DNA of 64,000 nucleotides, from positions 7,070,501 to 7,134,500 of the forward strand of contig NC_135263.1 of the NCBI RefSeq assembly GCF_964204865.1, in the 5' to 3' direction. This DNA comes from Styela clava (lineage: Eukaryota > Chordata > Ascidiacea > Stolidobranchia > Styelidae). The stretch's first letter is position 1. Every line of letters begins with the position of its first letter. The position numbers were made by a program, and so were the translations under genes. Below the pieces are notes generated by a model. The model had not been told where the DNA came from and did not search any database. It worked only from the letters and a program-made list of their open reading frames with translations. Of the stretch, positions 25,683 through 37,212 are shown in pieces.

Positions 25683-28066
25683 TTTGAAAACAGAAAATTG
25701 AATCAAACATTTTTCGTAAAGTGGGATTGTTGGGAGACTGCAAGCGAAGTGAACGAAGGGCTTTTGTGTGTGTTTACAACGTAAAAAATCTTTTGGCCAC
25801 ATACTGTAAATTGCAGGAATCATATACATACACAATCCATACAAATCAAATCAGTGAGAAAGTACAAAGTGGCTCCAAAACGGAACCCAAGTCATTTTAG
25901 ACATATTTTAGAGACAACATAATCTTTGTGCTAAGCTTGATGAAACTTAGACTGAGAGTTTTGGGTACAATAATATACCCAAACAGAAGTTCGGGTGTTG
26001 AGTAAATTCTCTTCATTTTCTTGGGAAGTGGGCATATTGGGAAATTTATAGGTTCTGTGTTTTGTGTAAACCTATTGTAAATACAGAAAGTTGGAAATAT
26101 GGTTGGAACTATAATGAACATCAAGATCCCTCAAGCAGATTTGAGAGCTTATTTTTTCAATCCCTTAAGACTAGCTTGGTTTTCTATTTTGCTAAAAGAT
26201 AGTCACAAGATACGCGTAATTATGTAAAACTCGGTTTTAGGTAACTGCCTAACAATTCTCACTGAAAAAATAAAATTTTCAATGGCATTTGTTTATCTAG
26301 ACCAGGAGTGGCCAACCAGCCAGAGACCAAGAGTCGCGTTTCCCACTTTATTAACGCGAAGAGCCACATTATAAACAAGAACACACATGAACATCAGATA
26401 TACTTTCAGCTCTGTTAGAATGCTAGTTTATTGTAAATGTAACTAACCAACATCATTATGGCAGAATTTACAAGCCATTTATTGTTTAGATTGCTATTTG
26501 GTGGGATTGATTTCATGTGTTTACTGTAGAAAACACAGATTCGCAGACGTATGTTGACCTAAACATTGACAATATCTTAAGCGCAGCTCGTTTGACATTG
26601 GGGTATTTGTTCATTGGCATGCTTTTTCATAACCTAATGGCCCCTTCTCTCAAAGCTTATTTCAGTTGGTCTTCCTCATAAAGGTGGACCATCTTCAACT
26701 CAGTTGCAGCCTCCTCTGAGACTAGAGAGACTTTCAAACCATTCGTTTCAGTAGTCGATGACTTAATCTGTGACATTTGTGTGCACTTATATTACTTTAC
26801 TCAGTGTTAAACTGCACTTTTGTCGCCGAACTTCGTTTTCGATACGATTACGACATCCGTTGTAGTGCAGTAAACGCGTCTCACAACAATGAATTTAATT
26901 GTGACGCAATAATGGAAGATTGTAAGTAAATTGAATGAAGACGTTCACGTATCTGCTTCGACGTCAATCAATCAATCAATTTCATTTTGGTCCCTTTGGT
27001 ATAAAATAAAATAACAACAAACGAACAAACAAAACGCAGAGGACCTGGAGGACGAGCATAACTTAAAGACAAAGTTAAAAACGCGTCCATCCACCAAAGA
27101 CAGTCAAATAACACAATAAAATAAAAATACACGATACTAGGGTTGGATTATCGGTTAACCGAGAGTTATTTTGCAATCTGATATCCGGATATTCTTGTGA
27201 CGGTTAACCGGATAATAGAGCAGTATATATAATATAGCATATAATACCAACTTTTATTCACCTCCTTAGGCGCATTGCTACTTTTGTTAGTTACATTGTT
27301 ACATAATTTTGTTTGCTACGTTGCTGTATGTTGTTTATTTTGCAGTATAGATGCAGTTACTGGTTTGTGACTGATCAATACTGATTACTAGGGATGTCCA
27401 GGCATTTCGTTTAGAGTTGTATTCAAATTTCGGTTGATCTTGTAAAGTGTTCAAAACTTGAGACAGCTGCCGCTCGAATTTTTTTGTTACGTCGGTAGTT
27501 CAAAATAAATATGTAAAATATACTTATATAATAAATACTTCGCGACTATTTGTGAAGCAGTCACTGCGATCATGACACTCGCTGATAATACCGCCTACTT
27601 TTTCAGTTTATAATTATTTTTTCATTGCGCAAAATATTCAATTTGTAGCCGATTCGAGCATTTTAAAATGTCTTTCCATGATAACTGTGTTCAACGTATC
27701 TCACGTTTGCATCGACTTACGTTAAAATAAAAGCATTTCTACTCTAGATATGAAAATACGTGGTAAGCTGCACTGATAAATCCAGTCTTAATTCGTATTT
27801 TTGCGATATTGCGAATTTATCAAATTTGAGCTATTATTGCAGTTCCAATGAGTATAATTTATTTAGTACAATAAATGCAGATATTAATATATCAACATAT
27901 TCGGGAGAAAATTCGAGTGCGGTCTCGTCGGTATATAATGCCGATAATTGTTTTATTTCGCCCGAAACTGAAATCGCCGTACTATGTTATCTATATCGTC
28001 GTATTTATTTATCGTTAAAAAAGTAAATCTGAAACACACATTTTTGACTGAAGATAAGCCGCAAAT

Positions 28067-28883
28067 CAGTGGTTCTAAACCTGTGGTACGCGTACCACTA
28101 GTGGTACGCGGAAGTTGATCAAGGGTACACGAGCAGCTTTGAATTATTGCAACAATTAACTTTTGAGTTGGCCAAAAAATGCCGACAACTCTTTATCTTC
28201 CATACTGATTGTATTCGCTGAACGGCCTTTATGAATGCCCCCCCCCCCCCCGTGCATCAATTTTCTTGTTTACTTCCGTAACCAGCAACAATCAGAAAAC
28301 ATTGCCTCATTTTGTAGTTCTGCGTGTTATTTGTCAGTTTTCAGTTGCGTTTCAATAAAATAGTGAATTAAATATCTTAATTGTCATTATGTCTTCAAAG
28401 GAGCATTAATTTAGTTGCTGCAATCAAAATGAGTCTCGCAAATGCTGCGATAGACTAATCTAAACTATCAGTGCCTGTAAGCGGCACATGGTTGATTAAT
28501 TTTAATAAAAATGATGGTTTTCAAACACGTAAACCAGCTTATAAGCGCCAACACATCAAAACACCCTCAAAATAAGTAATTTTTTTTTTACAATAGTAAA
28601 GTATAGGAAGAATTTTTCTGGGGTCAAGGGCAGGAGAAACGTCTTATGAGTCAGTCCAGTCTTTATAAATCGCCCTCGCCTGCTATTGTCCACGAACGAA
28701 TTGAGATGGGCATGTATTCGTCCGTCTTGCGAATTAGGTCACTGAGCCACATTATAAAATACTCCCATAGCGCGTGTCTTGTGCCATTGTTCGCCGCGCA
28801 AAAAAATGGCTATTCCAATGGTACGCGGCCAGAGTAAAAAACAGTAAAGTGTTACGCGGTCAGTAAAAGGTTGAGAACCACTG
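28067..28883. mobile_element. Non-autonomous hAT-type transposon, 817 bp
   Basis: Ends CAGTGGTTCTAAACC and GGTTGAGAACCACTG are inverted repeats with one mismatch and the hAT CAG...CTG termini. The flanks ccgcaaat (28059-28066) and cggtaaat (28884-28891) match at 6 of 8 positions, a degraded 8-bp duplication. The interior (around 28250-28625) resembles 36850-37200, including the phrase 'gtaaagtatag.aagaattttt'. It carries a 14-C tract at 28238-28251. No transposase frame. Confidence 0.7.
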
Positions 28884-29504
28884 CGGTAAATGCTAACGAA
28901 AATACCACGACTCTTGATTTATGAGCCAGTGATAAATTGAACAAAAACGCTATTTTTAGCGTTGTTGAATCGCCAAAATTACGTAATAATCGTATTTACT
29001 GAATTTGCAACAAGGGTTACTTTTCACGGGATGTAACTTTTCACGGGATGTAACTTCTCATCAAATTAAAACTGGCATAATGCCGATGTTAATTCCCAAA
29101 ATAATCACGCGACGCGGATGAAAACAGTCGGCGATGCTAACAAAATTAGTGACTTATTAGTGAGTATCTTTGTCATTAAAAATTCACGGTCTTTGTCCCT
29201 CCTGTATTATACTGGTTCCTTCTCACCAAAATAAAATGTGTCCTCCGGTGGGTTATCTGGGATGTTTGTTTGTGGTTTTGTGACTGCGGGATGGGGATTT
29301 GTTGGATGTTTTGGAAGATATTTTGAATTTGGATAATTATTTCATAGACTATCGGTACGCTACACACACAATGTAAAAGAATAATGCACGACGAATAATA
29401 ATATGTTTAATCGAAACAACAATTGTAATAATATCGATGTTACCAGTATTAGCTATCTATTAATTGATGTAATCTGGACTACATTTTAGCAATATTTTGG
29501 CATG

Positions 29505-30053
29505 TCTTTGGTGAATGAAAAGGTCTAGTCCACCTCTTCATGCAATCAACTTTGATTGGGCAATTCGGCACTTAACTCCAATTGTAATAAGCTTGGCGAA
29601 ATCATTTTTTTCCTTATATTAAATACTGTTCACTCTTGTTCGGGATTTTTTACAAAATTATTAAAACGGTGTGGCAAACAATTCTTGTTATTTATTACAC
29701 TTCTTATCTTTTATTCTAATTTTTTTTTATGTGATTATTTTTTTTTACCATATAATTTATCTAACGCTTCTCTCTTTTTTCTAATTTTATTAATGCCTTT
29801 TGGTTGTGTGTGTGTGTGTGCGAGTGTGAATGATTTGATTCAGTAGTTTAAGGTGAGTGAACACGTACCACTTCTTTTTGGCTATACCTTCCATCTTATA
29901 TTCTGTACGTTTTAAACCTTATTCAAGGTTTTGTTTACTCTCCTGATTTCATGATCAATTTTTATTTATTTGTTTCTATCAACCGTTTTATCGCGTTTCT
30001 GGTGATTATGGAGTAGAAATAAACTTATCTTATCTTGTGTCCCCCCCCCCCCC
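29505..30053 (+). repeat. Dispersed repeat with non-LTR-like 3' tail, copy 1
   Basis: About 525 bp beginning near 'aggtctagtccacctcttca' and ending 'gaaataaacttatcttatct' followed by 13 C. A second copy is at 35760-36285 and an inverted, shorter one at 36332-36600. The AATAAACTTATCTTATCTT ending resembles the short-repeat tail of a non-LTR retrotransposon or SINE, which would give the orientation. A short GT run lies at about 29807. Confidence 0.6.
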
Positions 30054-30753
30054 TAAAATAACCATGGCGAAAAGAGCCGCATAAAACCGGCGCAAGGGCC
30101 ACATGCTGAGTATCCTCATTTGTGGCGTGAGAGGCTCGATGCAATCAAACTACACAACAGAAAAACATTAATTAATAAATAAATTTATTATTTCATGTTA
30201 ATCGCGGTCTCGGTCGTAACAAATGGTTAAATGCGTATTACCTAAACTGGAATCTATTTAGTTGAGACTCAAATATTCTGGCTCAGTTGTTCATGATTTT
30301 AAAGAATACATATCCGCAGGTGTATATACTGTATTGCTGAATATCAAAAATGTATAAGTCGAATCCCTTTGACGAATACTGTGAAATAGCTCTCGTTCGA
30401 TAAGCTCCCCATGCCAAACCGTTTGATCTATTCGTTCGTTAAATTTATACAAAGTTATACATTTTGTTATCAGTTACCCATATTTGGGAGAATAAATGTT
30501 CAAAGTTCCCCAAATTATATAATTTTTGCTAGTTTATACGGACGACTGAGCCTAGGCTGTCGGATAAATGTATTCAAACGCATCTCCAATAGCAACAATG
30601 AACTAAATTTGCTCTGTTAACAATAGTTTGTGTACGTGATAATTCATCAAAATCTATTTTATAAAAAATTAAATGCATCAATTTTTAATATTGCAACTAT
30701 ATATCACAAAATCACCTCTCTAAAACGTATGAAATATTACGCGGATGAATACA

Positions 30754-30777
30754 CGTTGCTATCCGTTCGTAGCAACG
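30754..30777. promoter_or_regulatory. RFX/X-box-like palindrome upstream of CFAP20
   Basis: CGTTGCTA and TAGCAACG form a perfect 8-bp inverted repeat around an 8-bp centre (tccgttcg), 187 bp before the CFAP20 ATG. GTTGC/GCAAC are RFX half-sites, and RFX factors drive many ciliary genes. The 8-bp spacing is wider than the canonical 0-3 bp, so binding as a dimer is uncertain. Confidence 0.4.
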
Positions 30778-30963
30778 ACGAAAGGCGGAAAAGTCCATAA
30801 CAACTGGCCGTGGAAACCGAGTGGCATCATCCGTGGCGGTCGCTAGTGGTTTCGTGGTATTTTTTCATCTGTTTTTGCTGCTGAAGTCGATAGCTTTATA
30901 GATCAGTCGTATGAGATCGTACTTAGTTAGAGTTCGTATATTAAACACATTTCGCCGTTAGTC

Positions 30964-33900
30964 ATGTTTAAAAATACATTTCAAAGTGGATTTTTGTCAA
31001 TTTTGTACAGTATTGGAAGTAAACCATTACAAATTTGGGACAAAAAGGTAAGTTTAATACTTTCCAGTGACTGTGCATAATATATATATATACTACTTGT
31101 TTGACTGAAAAGCAGAATATTCATCTGATATTAAGGCATCATAGCGATTGAGCCATTGTCATTATCTGTCTCTCTGTTTCGTTGTCTGGTTGTAGGTTTA
31201 GATATCTCTATATTCTTTTAGGGCACTGTCATGTCAGCATGTGTTATTACGGTATGTTTTATGGGAGGTTACAATTCAGTCAGAAAGTGCATGTGACTTT
31301 GTGTTTTCTGCAAGCAGTACAGTATTTTCTATCTTTTAAATCTGTAAACTCACAAAAACAATTAACATTGTTCCTGTAGTTTCTATTTATTCCTATATTG
31401 TCTTAGTTTTTCACTACATTGCTCAAATAACATTCTGAAATAGTGAAATTTTCTTGTAACACACTGCAATCACTCGCTACAGGATATCTGCTTCAATAAT
31501 TGTCTTATACCTGAATACTATGTTAATCAGCTTTATGAATATCATAATACAGTACTGTAATACCAATGTTTATCTGGAATCCACAGTTAATACATTCAGA
31601 CATTACATATAAAGTCTGGGGGCTAGCAAAGTACACCTTAAATGCTTATATAAGGCCACACAAAAATGTGATGTGAAAATACTGCCCAAATTATGATTTT
31701 TTCTAAAAAATAAGTCTGTCTCGCGTGGAACGTTATCGGTACCTTATGTGACATGTCCCAGTTAGTTGAAAATTGAGTGGGTTTAGTTTAAGTTAACATG
31801 TCTTTCAGTAATTTTATTCTGTGCCAGAGAGACTTTTTTTCAAAAAACCACGAAAATTTCACATCTTATTTTTGTTTTGCATTATTCAAGCAGTTTCGGC
31901 ACTCATTTCACATCACAGCTTCAGATGTTGTTTGATGGTATTTTGAGGAGTTTACTTCTTCACCCCAAGTCTTGAGGGTTGTAAATTCGTAAAACCCATT
32001 TATTTGGGTCATTGTTATCTTCTGTATTCATCATTAAGCAGCTATGCATTGCTTCTTTTGAAACGTTGCATGGCGACCTTTATCTGCACGGGGCTCAACT
32101 TTGATGAAATTGACAATAATGAAAAACAACATTTGTGTTAGTTTGCAGCAAAGTTCTTGAGCCACTTAAAATTATAAACAAAGTTGTTATTTATGTCAGG
32201 ATGCCACAGCTTAAGTGAAATATTGCATCTGGCTAAATATATAATAATCAGGAATCAGGATAAACCATTTCTTAGCAGGGATTCTCAATTTTTTTAACTT
32301 TCAAATTTTACAATTTTTCACATCAACTTCAAATTGTTTCTAGTATTTATATTATGATGTCATAATGTTAAGTCTAACCAATTGCTAATTAAATTACTAT
32401 TTGTAGCTCGATTGTACAGGATAAATTCATAGTACATATTGTAAGGTATTATTATAGTTTTTAAACACATATGCATATTTCACATGTTTAGTCATTGAAA
32501 AAAAAACTCAATAGTTCAAAGTAAGGCAATGTTTACAAAGGTTGGCAAACCAATTTTCATTCATATATGGGAAATCACAAAATAATTATTTTTGATTAGC
32601 ACTATGGCAAGACTTTGATTGTCAGTCCGTTACCCTAATCCTAATCTTCAGATCTTTCATACTGACAGAATATTTCAACCGACCCGTGATTATTATCATT
32701 ATACAATACTGATCTTCCTTTTCAATCTACATTCAGGTTCGAAATGGCCACATTAAGAGAATCACAGACAATGATATTCAGTCATTGGTTTTAGAAATTG
32801 AAGGAACAAATGTCAGCACCACATTTATCACATGTCCTGCAGATTGTAACAAAACACTCGGAATTAAGTTACCGTTTCTTGTTATGATTATTAAGAATCT
32901 GAAAAAATATTTCACATTTGAGGTTCAGGTAGGTAACCAATAGTTTTTTATAATTGTTAGGGAATAAAATCTTTTAGGTTGTTTATTTTGGTAAAATTCA
33001 ATAAAGTGTTACTAAAGTGGCAAAAGTGTTTCTGTCTGTTGTTATGTTAATAGTTTGCTAAAATTCTCTCTTTGTAGAGTTAATAGTAGCAATCAAATGT
33101 TTTTCTTTAAACAAAGTTCAAAAAAATTATAATATATGTTAATATGTGTATTCATTTTAAATATATCCCAAAATGATGTTTAATTAATAAATGAGATTTT
33201 CCTCATTCATAAATGATTGTTTTAAATTTAATATCACAGTTGATAGAGATATGTGCACAAATACCTCTCCATCGCTTTTATGCAAAACAGCCTTGGTTAA
33301 CCAAAAGTGGATTTTATCCTAATGGGCAAACATTAATTTTAACATCAGGTCTTAGATGACAAAAATGTACGACGGAGGTTCAGAGCTTCTAATTACCAAA
33401 GTACAACACGAGTGAAGCCATTCATTTGCACAATGCCTATGAGACTAGATGATGGTTGGAATCAGATTCAATTTAATTTATCTGATTTCACACGGAGAGC
33501 ATATGGAACAAACTACATCGAAACACTACGAGTACAGGTCGGTAATGTTATACAAGTCTTTTGAATCAGTGGTTCTCAAACTGTGAGAGATACTCAGATG
33601 TGTTACAGAGCTTTTTGAATTAATAGGAAAGCAATTGTTATTAGTTTATTTAATTTTTCTTTATTCATCTAAAGTATGGACTTATTTACTTTTAAAAACA
33701 ACTACATCGATTGCACAATAATTTACAGTATGAATAATCTAACAAATTTGTTTGTAATGAGCATGCCCTGAATTTTTTTGTGGTCGCAGACTGAAAAGTT
33801 TGTTCTTGTGGTGAACGTAAACTGTATCACCTTTATTTAGTTTGCTTCACAGCTCTGTGGATTTGGATTAGTTAGTATGTCTAGTCCCTGTTATGAAATG

Positions 33901-34501
33901 AAGGCCTTATTTATGCGTAATCATACATTCAGGCAGGATTTTTTTAATTTCATTTCAAAAATTACAATTGAGTAGTATCATCTATATTTTTGTTCATTCA
34001 TGCTACATTCAGATCTGATTTGTTACTACACCCTTTCGTTGTTTGCAAACACTTAGAACAAGAGTTAGCTTGTAAAATTGTTTGAATATTGTGAGACTTA
34101 CAATTACTTGTTTTGTTCAGATTCATGCAAACTGCAGGATAAGAAGAGTATATTTTTCAGACAGATTATATTCAGAAGATGAATTACCAGCAGAATTTAA
34201 ACTCTATCTGCCTGTGCAAAACAAAGCAAAGGTAGATATTTTTAAATATTTGTAATACGTTTATCATGATATCATTTTTTTTACTTTGTTTGCTGTTGCA
34301 GCAAATAATTTATCTCTCCATAGTTCCTGAAATTATGAGATTATTAAAGATGCATGTAAAGATGCACAAGTAAAATTTATCAATGTAATATATCCTGATG
34401 TCGTATAGCTCTAATTATGACCAGGATGAATCTCGAGTGTACTGCATCTTATCTTATCATTAGAATATATTAATTACCATATGTTACTTTTTCAGGTCTG
34501 A
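30964..34501 (+). CDS. cfap20: CFAP20 (cilia- and flagella-associated protein 20)
   Basis: Five exons: 30964-31047, 32737-32928, 33349-33537, 34121-34231 and 34496-34501; all introns are phase 0. The 582 nt give 193 residues, the same length as the human protein. The sequence is nearly identical to the conserved family: it starts [20 protein letters not shown] and contains [57 protein letters not shown] and [24 protein letters not shown]20 is a DUF667-type beta-rich protein that sits at the inner junction of axonemal doublet microtubules and stabilises them. The final exon codes only Val and the stop. Exon 3 uses a gtcggt donor. AATAAA at 34776-34781 is a likely poly(A) signal. Intron 3 carries a hAT-like end at 33567. 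Confidence 0.97.
33567..33600 (+). mobile_element. hAT-like terminal fragment in CFAP20 intron 3
   Basis: CAGTGGTTCTCAAACTGTGA closely matches the left ends at 28067 and 37213. No matching right terminus or target duplication was found, so this is probably a truncated or strongly decayed copy. Confidence 0.4.
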
Positions 34502-34775
34502 AAGATTCCTCAACTTGATGATTTTTTATTATTATTCGTTATTTTCAAACTATTTTTTGCATCTTCTAAATATACTGAAGATATTATTGGAAACTAATTT
34601 TTATTATTATTGGTTTTGCTACACACCCATCATTTGGGAATATTAAATTCAACAAGAAACAACATGGTTACAGGTCAAATCACATTTTCTGTGTATTGAA
34701 ATATAATATTGATGATTTATATTTGAACAATAATCAGAAGTACGCTTTGTACGCTATAAATGTTTTTATGGACAA

Positions 34776-34781
34776 AATAAA
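34776..34781 (+). promoter_or_regulatory. Poly(A) signal AATAAA of CFAP20
   Basis: Canonical hexamer 275 bp after the CFAP20 stop codon. Confidence 0.5.
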
Positions 34782-35047
34782 TCCATAAGACATCCCTGAG
34801 CATTTCGGATTAACTATTAATAATGATATGTATGCACGCCTGGGGCGGATATTCTGTGTAGCACATTTAGTATATTACTATACCTTACTGTATGTATATC
34901 GTTGTCTGTAAAATGCACATGTTACTTTGTTGTATGCCTGTTTCCTTGTTTTTCATAAAAAAGTCGTTGGCTGCATACATGCACACGCAAGAAATAAATT
35001 CCAATACATGTATCTTAATGTTCAGTTATCCAGGTATGGGTTATGTC

Positions 35048-35229
35048 CAGAGGTGGGATTCAAATTTTTTGTCAGCCGGTTCCCTCACAAAAGTTATATT
35101 TTTTTTAGCCGGATCTGTTACAAACAGAACACTGACAGTAACCAGTAATGCCAACCGGTTCGCCGATCTCATGAAATTCCGCGAGATGGTTCTACAGAAC
35201 CAGTGCGAACCGGCTGAATCCCGCTACTG
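35048..35229. mobile_element. 182-bp hAT MITE with perfect target-site duplication
   Basis: The left end CAGAGGTGGGATTC...CAGCCGGTTC pairs with the right end GAACCGGCTGAATCCCGCTACTG as an imperfect inverted repeat. The 8-bp flanks gttatgtc at 35040-35047 and 35230-35237 are identical, which fixes both boundaries. The element is too short to encode a protein. The intact duplication suggests a fairly recent insertion. Confidence 0.88.
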
Positions 35230-35759
35230 GTTATGTCCCAAGAAGTTATAAACTGTTAAATTAAACTACAAAACACTGTCAACTGAGCCTTTATGCAAAC
35301 AACTCATATATGCAGTTCACCCAACAAAACGGGCTTCTTCAAATTTTGATGGAAGCTTGGGATTCACTCTTTATCAAGTTTGAATGAATGAAAGCATTGT
35401 CCAAAAAGTGCCCAGATGCGTTATCAAGTCAATAAATTGACTAAGAACAAATCGACCAATCAATCATTTATATTTATAAAAGGTGTATACATCAACAAAA
35501 CTTGCAGACTGATGAATCATCCGTGATGAAATCGAACTGACCGCAGCGATCAACAACCTCAATTAAATTTGCTTGTTTTAATCCATGACTTTAGAAACCT
35601 TACTTGAACCTTTAATATCCTATATATTCACGTAACCAATTTTCCTACCTCTGTATCATACCGTCCTAATTGATTTTAATTATAATTACCGGTACCTCAT
35701 TGATTAATAATATTTAAAATAATTTGGACGTTAATTTGGTTTGATTAGTTTTGGCTTCT

Positions 35760-36285
35760 ATCTGGTGAGGGAAGCAGGTCTAGCCCACCTCTTCATGCAT
35801 CCAACTTGGCAATTCTGATTGGGTAATTTGGCATTAGGTGACTCCAAATATAATCAGCTTGACGATATCTTTTGAGGAATATTTTTTCTATCTACAGTAC
35901 ATAACTCCTTTTGACTAATTCGGTATCCAATTCGGCAATCCTCATACTATTATTAATTTGGTGTGGCAAAAGAATTTATTCATTTTTTTTTATTTGTTTG
36001 TATATTTTTCTTCTTACTGAGTAATTAATTTTATGTCTCGCTTTTTTTACTCTCGAGCTTATCATGTCTCGATGATTGTATGTTTGTGTGTGTGCGTGCG
36101 TGCGTTAATTAGTTTTAATATACTTGGGTGAGCGAACACGTACTACTTCAAATATGTAGCCTACGCTTTAAACTTTGCTTGAGGTTTCGTTTGCTTTCCC
36201 GACCCTATAATCAGTTTTATTTATTTTGTTTTTATCAATTGCTTTATCGTCCATTGCAGATTATGGAGTCGAAATAAACTTATAC
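35760..36285 (+). repeat. Dispersed non-LTR-like repeat, copy 2
   Basis: Matches copy 1 at 29505-30053 from 'aggtctagcccacctcttca' through the short GT/GC-repeat and 'gagcgaacacgtactacttc' to the tail 'gaaataaacttatacttatt'. Similarity is patchy, so both are old copies. Lies about 50 bp from an inverted third copy. Confidence 0.6.
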
Positions 36286-36331
36286 TTATTTGCTCCTTTG
36301 CCCCACAGCGTGACGTGTGACAATTGAGTAT

Positions 36332-36600
36332 ACCGTAAGTTTATTTCGACTCCACAATCAGCATAATAGACGATAAAATAATTGATAAAAACAAAATAAA
36401 TAAAACTGATTATACAATCGGGAGAGAAAACAAAACCCCAAGTAAGGTTTAAATCCTACAGATTTTAGATGAAAAGGTATTGTTGAAAGAAGTAGTACCT
36501 GTTCGCTCACTTAAAAGTATTAAAACTAAATGATATACGCACGGACACAGGATAAGATCAGGAGAAAAAAAGGAAAAAATAAGGTTGCCACTAATATGAA
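36332..36600 (-). repeat. Dispersed non-LTR-like repeat, inverted copy 3 (truncated)
   Basis: Reads 'aagtttatttcgactccaca' at the start and 'gaagtagtacctgttcgctc' near the end, the reverse complement of the 3' half of copy 2. The tails of copies 2 and 3 face each other across about 45 bp. Confidence 0.6.
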
Positions 36601-36721
36601 GGTAATTAATTTTGTTCGCCTACTTTACATCAAGTTCTGTGAAGGGACTGAAGCCAATGCGCATGGGGTATATCCACTTGGCTAACACAGACAGTTCCCG
36701 ACTCGTAATGGACCTTTACCC

Positions 36722-37114
36722 GAGCATCGACTTCCTTGTTTACTCCGTGACATTGGCCAATCAGCAAGATGCAAAATGTGACGTAACAATGCTCCCTTTT
36801 TGCATCCGCTCAGACACTTTTCTCACTCAGACAGATTTTTAAGCGTGGTCGTAAACATTACCTCGTTTTCGCGTTTTTGAACTCTATTCGTTAGTTTTCA
36901 GTTGTGTTTCGGAAACTTAAATATAAATCAGATAATTCAATGATCACTCTGTCTTCCTAGGAGTTTTAATTCAACTACAGTAATAAAAAATTAGTGTAGA
37001 AATAGCTGTGATAGACTAGGCTAAAATTCTTTACCTGTACTTTTAAAAAACAGATTGTTGTATGCGATTAATCCTAATGATGATTTGAAACATATACGCC
37101 ATTTTACAGGCGCC
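36722..37114 (+). repeat. Left arm of a 393-bp inverted repeat
   Basis: From 'gagcatcgacttccttgtt' to 'attttacaggcgcc', the reverse complement of 40048-40440 with only scattered substitutions by eye. The interior also resembles part of the hAT at 28067-28883. The frame at 36612-36842 overlaps it and is not a gene. Confidence 0.8.
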
Positions 37115-37212
37115 AACTCGCATAAGCTCTCTTAAAATAGTCCCGAAAATTTTGCAATGGTAAAGTATAGAAAGAATTTTTCGGGGGTCAAAGGTCCATA
37201 GAACTAAATAAG

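Larger units (their letters stand above)
26303..30110. repeat. Nest of transposon remnants between troponin C and CFAP20
   Basis: Several distinct repeats are packed here. CAGGAGTGGCCAACC at 26303 is a hAT-like left end followed by 'gagccacat'-type sequence. A run of TCAA at about 26965 precedes an A/T-rich tract. 'tagggttggattatcggtta' at about 27138 is another hAT-like end with ggttaaccg repeats. A module at 27640-28025 resembles 4070-4440 and 39000-39330. A complete hAT at 28067-28883 and a non-LTR-like repeat at 29505-30053 follow, listed separately. No gene exon is visible. Confidence 0.5.

Noticed and set aside
29020-29056. Tandem 17-bp duplication 'acttttcacgggatgta'
   Set aside because: Only two copies, in repeat debris; not enough to suggest a functional array.
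34892-35251. 119-residue plus-strand open frame
   Set aside because: It runs through the 182-bp hAT MITE and has no protein similarity that I recognise.
36612-36842. Open frame whose end recurs in reverse at 40308-40709
   Set aside because: The shared protein text is only the translation of the 393-bp inverted arms.
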